Source: Janthinobacterium fluminis (lineage in GTDB: Bacteria; Pseudomonadota; Gammaproteobacteria; Burkholderiales; Burkholderiaceae_D). From it: a stretch of DNA of 64,000 nucleotides. The position numbers and the translations under genes are program-made. Under the pieces are notes generated by a model that did not search any database, was not told the DNA's origin, and saw only the letters and a list, made by a program, of their open reading frames with translations. This document shows, one piece after another, positions 60,253 to 64,000 of the stretch. Numbering within the stretch: position 1 is the first letter of the stretch; each line of letters begins with the position of its first letter. The stretch lies in NCBI RefSeq assembly GCF_028595325.1, contig NZ_JAQQXR010000004.1:124001-188000 (forward strand), in the 5' to 3' direction.

Positions 60253-61485
60253 TCAATTCCAGGCCAATTCGAGCCGGCGTTCGATTTCCTCAATGGGATA
60301 GCCGGCCGCCACCACCTGTTTCGTCACGTGGCCGTAAAACCGCTTTAAGGCAGAACAATATACCGATGGATTATCGAAACCGTTCTCTTCGGAATAGCGA
60401 TGCTGGTATGCGCCACCTCCGCATATACTCTTCCACACGCATTCCCGGCAAGCCGATGGCAGCGAACGCCGGGCGTTCTCCAATTCTTGCCAAACGCTGC
60501 TTTCCTGCAACTCCTGGCATTGGTGGGAGGCGACGTTATAATTGAGGCCACGAAAGCGCGGTGCGATGCCGCGGATGACATCATCCGGTGAAACTTCGCC
60601 GTTCGAGGAAATGACGAACTGGCCCAGCGGTTCAAACTTTGACAGGGCCGAGCGGCGGCAAAGCTCGTCATTCATCAGCGGCCCGATCACTTCATCAATG
60701 AAGCGGACAGTGCCGAAACCTTTGCGCCCGCCGTATTCTGACCACGCCTTGAAAACATCAATCATGAAATCGCCGCAACCCTCGATATAGCGCTCGGTCG
60801 CTTCCGGCGAATCATGCGTCATATCCGGCAACAGAAAATTGACGCCGCTGGCCTTCAATTCCTGAATAAAGTGCTTATAGATAGCGGCTCCGGATTGCTG
60901 CGGTGAAATAACACACAGGATATTTGCCGAAGGTAATTCCCCATCCGCCATCGATTGATTTAACAAATTCCACCCACGCCGGGTTTCGGCATAGGTGCCG
61001 GCGCCCTTCTTGGTAATGCGGAATATATTGTGCACCGCCTCGTTGCCATCGATGCTAACGCCGACGCGAATTTTAAATCGGGAAAACAACTCGACCCATT
61101 CGCGCGTCACTAACACGCCATTAGTCTGGACAATCAGCATCAGCTCGCACAGGGGATCGAGTGCGGACCTGAATGCCTCGCACAACTCGGCAAATTTGCT
61201 TATTTTAAGAAGCAGGGGCTCGCCGCCATGCAGACCGATGCGCACTTGCCGGACGCCGCCGGCCTCAATCGCCTGGCGTATGAAACGAATGACTTCGCCC
61301 ACCGTCCCCTTCGGAATGAAGGGTGGATGCTGTTTATATGTTTCATCGCCGCTGAAGAAAAAATAGCAATATGGACAGGCCAGGTTGCACCGTTCGGTTA
61401 CCTTGAGCACAATACTAAGAATATCCGGCTTGATGGCGGACGATGGGGCCGTGCCGCACTTTCCCAGCAAGTTGGAATTTTTCAA
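60253..61485 (-). CDS. Radical SAM/SPASM RiPP maturase, copy 2
   Basis: A 410-residue radical SAM protein with C33-x3-C37-x2-C40 (CNLACPYC), GGEPLLL, and a SPASM-like end (CRECVWKSICGGGAYQH). Strongly similar to copy 1 along its length. The start is set at TTG 61485 because AGAGG lies 7 nt before it and no ATG or GTG fits the family N-terminus. It is the first enzyme after the precursor (240 bp away) and so the prime candidate for acting on it. Confidence 0.88.
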   Translation of the reverse strand: MKNSNLLGKCGTAPSSAIKPDILSIVLKVTERCNLACPYCYFFFSGDETYKQHPPFIPKGTVGEVIRFIRQAIEAGGVRQVRIGLHGGEPLLLKISKFAELCEAFRSALDPLCELMLIVQTNGVLVTREWVELFSRFKIRVGVSIDGNEAVHNIFRITKKGAGTYAETRRGWNLLNQSMADGELPSANILCVISPQQSGAAIYKHFIQELKASGVNFLLPDMTHDSPEATERYIEGCGDFMIDVFKAWSEYGGRKGFGTVRFIDEVIGPLMNDELCRRSALSKFEPLGQFVISSNGEVSPDDVIRGIAPRFRGLNYNVASHQCQELQESSVWQELENARRSLPSACRECVWKSICGGGAYQHRYSEENGFDNPSVYCSALKRFYGHVTKQVVAAGYPIEEIERRLELAWN

Positions 61486-61577
61486 AAGCGAACCTCTGAT
61501 AAGCGAAGATAAAACCCGGCAGCCAAGCGTCGGGACCGCACATCAATACTGGCGAAAAACAACTGCCGTGTCGCCGT

Positions 61578-61679
61578 TTAGCTACCGCCTTGCTTGCGTC
61601 GCGCCATGACGACATTCCAAGATGCGTCTGCCGGCAGCATAATCCACGCAACATCACCCATTCCGGTCTGGCGCCACAT
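61578..61679 (-). CDS. Possible 33-residue ORF between precursor and radical SAM gene
   Basis: A short frame on the operon strand, starting ATG-TGG and ending ARRKQGGS, with three Trp and a hydrophobic middle (VAWIMLPADASWNVVM). GCGGA lies about 7 nt before the ATG. No leader-like or GG motif is present, so it does not look like a second precursor of the same type. Codon use is neutral. It may be chance. Confidence 0.25.
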   Translation of the reverse strand: MWRQTGMGDVAWIMLPADASWNVVMARRKQGGS

Positions 61680-61724
61680 GCATTCCGCCAGGCCGGAATT
61701 CACCGCATCAGATTACGCTTCCGG

Positions 61725-61901
61725 CTACTCTATTTCGTTGGCGATATTGCTGGCGTGCTTGGCGGCATACTGGCTATAACCGCCGCCGGCGACATTGTCC
61801 AGTTCAGCATCGACGATATCGCTGAGAATTTCCAGGTTAACCGGCGTCACTTGTTTGTTTTCATCTTTTGCTTTTTCAATTTCTTCGCTGAGTTTCGACA
61901 T
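61725..61901 (-). CDS. RiPP precursor peptide with double-glycine leader
   Basis: A 58-residue peptide. Residues 1-40 form an acidic helical leader ending LDNVAGG, the ELDxVAGG type cut by C39 exporters after Gly40. The remaining core (G41-E58) is GYSQYAAKHASNIANEIE, with two Tyr, one His and three Asn/Gln. ATG 61901 (MSKLSEE) is preferred because GGAGAG precedes it; a longer in-frame extension upstream is AT-rich promoter DNA. It is the first gene of the minus-strand array with two radical SAM and two HExxH enzymes and a C39 exporter. Sites such as Y42-S-Q could be cross-linked; that is inferred. Confidence 0.82.
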   Translation of the reverse strand: MSKLSEEIEKAKDENKQVTPVNLEILSDIVDAELDNVAGGGYSQYAAKHASNIANEIE

Positions 61902-62407
61902 CGTACTCTCCGTAAAAAATGGGCAATTGCCCAGGTTAAATTCCTTCATGAAATATGAAGAAATTATTTTAGAAAAAAGCCACCGATATACTATTTTTCG
62001 CAATAAAAATTGGCTGATGAATTTTTCTGCTGGCAGATTGAAACGCTCAGGCATTCAGCCCCTACCCTCTCGCACTGGCGAGAAAGTATGACGGACAGAA
62101 TAATCATCCATTCCCGCTTTGAGCGCGGACTCGCCAGTGCTGCCGCACGCATTGCGCAGACTCGCGATGAGTGAATTGTTCGTTAAGGTTCGTCGCGCCT
62201 CGCCCTCCGGAATATTGTTATTTTGTACTCAATATGATTAAGTAGACTCTATTTCTTTAAACATTGCAAGCCCCCGACATCCCTATTTCAGCGAGTGTTA
62301 CAATTATTTTTTTATAAAGTTTCTTAATGGTAATTATTGAGCATTTTTCAATCAAACGCGGAACACCGCATGGATAAAAATGGTGGGGGGACGCGCGCAG
62401 CATCCAT
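61902..62407. other. AT-rich leader/promoter region of the RiPP operon
   Basis: About 500 bp, the most AT-rich stretch of the window, with no convincing gene. GGGCAATTGCCC (61921-61932) is a perfect palindrome; on the operon strand it is followed by ATTTTTT, just before the precursor RBS, so it resembles a small terminator or attenuator. TTCAT/ATGAA (61947-61961) is another dyad. GCACTGGCGAG (62072-62082) and CTCGCCAGTGC (62130-62140) form an 11-bp inverted repeat 47 nt apart. The precursor promoter probably lies in 61960-62040. Confidence 0.45.
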
Positions 62408-62581
62408 CTACGCACCGCCTTTGCCGCTCCAGGCGTACAAGTCGGGATAAAACTGGCCGATTAGCCTGACGTCGCGTTCGATACGGTATAAACGCACATT
62501 GGGATGCACGGTACTGGCGTTGTCGGGTTTGCTCTGCACGGAGCACAAGGTTTGCGCCAAACGAAACAAGCCGTTTATCAC
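62408..62581 (-). pseudogene. Short ORF, possible C-terminal remnant of a gene
   Basis: A 57-residue frame with coding-like composition (VHPNVRLYRIERDVRLIGQFYPDLYAW), GTG start and no ribosome binding site. It is preceded in frame by a stop. It reads like the end of a larger protein whose front is gone, but I recognise no family. Confidence 0.25.
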
Positions 62582-62769
62582 TTACGGCTCCGGTGGGGCA
62601 AACCCGGTAACGATCGCCTGCGTCCGCACAGTCGGCAGGGACTCGCTCTGATGGCGTGAAGATTGGACGACAGGAATCCAAGCCAGTGCGCCGCCATGAC
62701 AAGGATTGATATTTATCATTGATTTCAATTTGCTGGCTGATATCGTGGCCTGGCCGACTGGAAATCATC

Positions 62770-63045
62770 ATGCACCCACACAGCAAACGGCCCGAGCAAG
62801 GCCAGCCTCCCACTTGGCGCGGCAATTTCTCCAGTGCATGCGCAATCGACCTCTGCCTGGCGATACAGGCGTCGCACGGCACCTATTGCGCCGCCGCCGT
62901 GCTGCGCGCGCACGGCCTGGATGTCGGCGTGGCCATACGCGTGCTGGTCCGCCATGTCCACCGGCGCGCGCCGCCCACGGGCATCCACAGCTTGCGGACC
63001 TACTTCAGCCCGCCGCCGCTGATCTATTCCCACACGCACTACTAA
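62770..63045 (+). CDS. Small hypothetical protein
   Basis: A 91-residue protein of unknown function. Codons from about residue 25 on have the strong GC bias at third positions seen in the true genes of the window, which is the main support. It has three Cys, a hydrophobic middle (AIDLCLAIQASHGTYCAAAVLRAHGLDVGVAIRVLV is best viewed as two segments around residues 23-57) and a His/Pro-rich end. Start ATG 62770 has no strong RBS. A bidirectional terminator follows at 63082. No family recognised. Confidence 0.5.
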   Translation: MHPHSKRPEQGQPPTWRGNFSSACAIDLCLAIQASHGTYCAAAVLRAHGLDVGVAIRVLVRHVHRRAPPTGIHSLRTYFSPPPLIYSHTHY

Positions 63046-63081
63046 GCGGGGCGGGGCGCGTCGGTCAGCATGGCGCACAAC

Positions 63082-63119
63082 AAAAAACCCGCAGGCTCGA
63101 AAAGCGCTGCGGGTTTTTT
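63082..63119 (-). terminator. Rho-independent terminator of the first tRNA-Ser (bidirectional)
   Basis: CCCGCAG (63088-63094) pairs with CTGCGGG (63107-63113), flanked by six A on one side and six T on the other, so it can work in both directions: for the minus-strand tRNA and for the plus-strand small gene ending at 63045. Confidence 0.9.
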
Positions 63120-63149
63120 GACAGTCCCGGCGCTACCGGAACAGTGTAC

Positions 63150-63243
63150 TGGCGGAGATGGTGAGATTCGAACTCACGATACAGGTTTAAGCCCATATGC
63201 TTCCTTAGCAGGGAAGTGCCTTCGGCCACTCGGCCACATCTCC
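63150..63243 (-). tRNA. tRNA-Ser (anticodon GCU), copy 1
   Basis: A 94-nt class II tRNA with a long variable arm. The acceptor stem GGAGATG pairs with CATCTCC, followed by discriminator G and an encoded CCA (63150-63152). The anticodon stem-loop CTTCCCTGCTAAGGAAG gives anticodon GCU (63207-63209), reading AGC/AGU. GTTCGAATC is the T-loop region. Confidence 0.96.
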
Positions 63244-63423
63244 AAGTTGACAAGTCAACTCGCCTTCAACAGCGCAGTGCGCTGCAACAGACGAGCGCCA
63301 TCATAGCTATTAGATCCCGTTTGGTCAACGGTGCGGGAGAAAATATTGCATTCCAGACTGCCCTACTCCATGCCGCCGCGGCGGCAAGGCCGCGCCCCTG
63401 GACGGCGGTTCGGGCCGGACAAC

Positions 63424-63461
63424 AAAAAACCCGCAGTCTCTAGGAGAACTACGGGTTTTTT
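63424..63461 (-). terminator. Rho-independent terminator of the second tRNA-Ser
   Basis: AAAAAACCCGCAGT pairs with ACTACGGGTTTTTT with one C-A mismatch; same position relative to its tRNA as the first terminator but with a changed loop. Confidence 0.85.
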
Positions 63462-63491
63462 GACGGTCCCGGCGCTACCGGAACAGTGTAC

Positions 63492-63585
63492 TGGCGGAGA
63501 TGGTGAGATTCGAACTCACGATACAGGTTTAAGCCCATATGCTTCCTTAGCAGGGAAGTGCCTTCGGCCACTCGGCCACATCTCC
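63492..63585 (-). tRNA. tRNA-Ser (anticodon GCU), copy 2
   Basis: Same 94-nt sequence as copy 1, including encoded CCA (63492-63494) and anticodon GCU (63549-63551). It lies 342 bp from copy 1 and 112 bp downstream of lysC on the same strand. Confidence 0.96.
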
Positions 63586-63697
63586 AAGTTGACAAGTCAA
63601 CTCGCCTTCAACAGCGCAGCGCGCTGGAGCAGACGACCGCCATAATATCCATTGGATCCAGATTGGTCAAGGAATCGGGCGCTTATTTTGCAATATC

Positions 63698-64000
63698 TTA
63701 CGCGTTTTCCAAGTCGAACGCCTTGTGCAGGGCGCGCACGGCCAGCTCCATGTACTTTTCGTCGATCAGCACGGAGATTTTGATTTCCGAGGTGGAGATC
63801 ATCATGATGTTGATGCCCTCTTCCGACAGCGTGCGGAACATCTGCGAAGCCACGCCGACGTGGCTGCGCATGCCGACGCCGACCACCGACAGCTTCGACA
63901 CCTTGGCGTCGCCGATGATGCTGGTCGCGCCTATCTCGCCCTTGGTGCTGTTGAGCACGGCCATGGCATTGTGGTACTCGCCGCGCGACACGGTGAACGT
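63698..64000 (-). CDS. lysC: Aspartate kinase, C-terminal part (5' end outside window)
   Basis: About 100 residues of the regulatory C-terminus of aspartokinase, the first enzyme of the Lys/Thr/Met pathway. The ACT-domain segments VSKLSVVGVGMRSHVGVAS, FRTLSEEGINIMMISTSEIKIS and ending LHKAFDLENA are characteristic. The stop is TAA at 63698-63700; the frame runs off the right edge. Followed on the same strand by the two tRNA-Ser genes, a conserved-looking order in this bacterial group (from memory, not checked). Confidence 0.95.
   Translation of the reverse strand, partial: TFTVSRGEYHNAMAVLNSTKGEIGATSIIGDAKVSKLSVVGVGMRSHVGVASQMFRTLSEEGINIMMISTSEIKISVLIDEKYMELAVRALHKAFDLENA

Larger units (their letters stand above)
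63079..63660. repeat. Tandem duplication of a tRNA-Ser unit (period 342 bp)
   Basis: Two copies of a unit (about 63079-63325 and 63421-63667) each hold a terminator, the tRNA gene and about 80 bp of 5' flank, including the dyad AGTTGAC-AA-GTCAACT directly before the tRNA. The tRNA genes look identical; the terminator loops and the far flank differ, so the duplication is not recent. Confidence 0.85.

Noticed and set aside
61725-62054. A 109-residue reading of the precursor starting far upstream
   Set aside because: The extra 51 codons cover AT-rich promoter and palindrome DNA, and the internal ATG at 61901 has a proper ribosome binding site.
62088-62174. 28-codon plus-strand frame after the inverted repeat at 62072
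   Set aside because: Too short, no family, and it overlaps the repeat arms; kept only as a note.
62352-62882. A 176-codon minus-strand frame
   Set aside because: Composition is not protein-like and it crosses the more coding-like remnant frame at 62408-62581.

Overview
The window is high-GC (roughly two-thirds G+C by eye), densely packed betaproteobacterial DNA. Gene content and neighbourhood (CdaR/glycerate kinase locus, mmsAB with a divergent LysR gene, tandem tRNA-Ser(GCU) next to lysC, TonB-dependent uptake) suggest Burkholderiales, most likely an Oxalobacteraceae member of the Massilia/Duganella/Janthinobacterium type. This placement is inferred from gene content, not from a marker gene. 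No transposase, integrase, phage gene or CRISPR array was seen.

Region 1 (1-12.8 kb) is ordinary metabolism. It holds a LysR regulator (cut by the left edge) divergent from an aldo/keto reductase, the valine-catabolic pair mmsA-mmsB with a divergent LysR regulator, a perfect 32-bp inverted repeat of REP type, an orphan membrane-fusion protein, a lipoprotein DegP/MucD-like protease, a PEBP/YbhB protein, and a CdaR-type regulator divergent from an MFS carrier and a glycerate 2-kinase.

Region 2 (13.2-32.9 kb) is an exopolysaccharide locus. A secreted DUF2334 deacetylase-like protein precedes a tightly coupled operon: wecB, a BcsB-like protein, nfrB, nfrA, algF-like, two AlgJ/AlgX-like SGNH proteins, an FkbH-like HAD protein, an acyl carrier protein, an MBOAT acyltransferase and a lipoprotein. 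A separately promoted lipoprotein glycosidase follows. In E. coli NfrA, NfrB and WecB (NfrC) make the phage N4 receptor glycan. Here that core is joined to alginate-type O-acylation genes and to an FkbH/ACP pair that could supply a non-acetyl (glyceryl-type) group.

Region 3 (32.9-41.8 kb) holds an Hsp20/PRPP-synthetase pair and a four-gene operon behind a Fur-like box: TonB-dependent receptor, exported and membrane-anchored CobN-like chelatase, ExbB/TolQ-like protein and DUF2149 protein. This is the layout of the HmuR-S-U-V haem system known from Bacteroidetes.

Region 4 (42-62 kb) is a ribosomally made peptide (RiPP) island. On the minus strand an 11-gene array runs from a 58-residue precursor ending its leader in VAGG, through radical SAM, HExxH protein, an unrecognised helical protein, a second radical SAM, a second HExxH protein, TolC, HlyD, a C39-peptidase ABC exporter, a second NHLP-type ABC exporter, and a lipoprotein solute-binding protein. 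Converging on it is a plus-strand trio: a two-TM sensor-like protein, a sensor-HAMP-MFS fusion, and an ABC_sub_bind protein. Base composition is lower around the precursor and the trio than in regions 1-3, consistent with acquisition.

Region 5 (62.3-64 kb) has a possible gene remnant, a small hypothetical gene, two near-identical tandem tRNA-Ser(GCU) genes each with its own terminator, and the 3' part of lysC.
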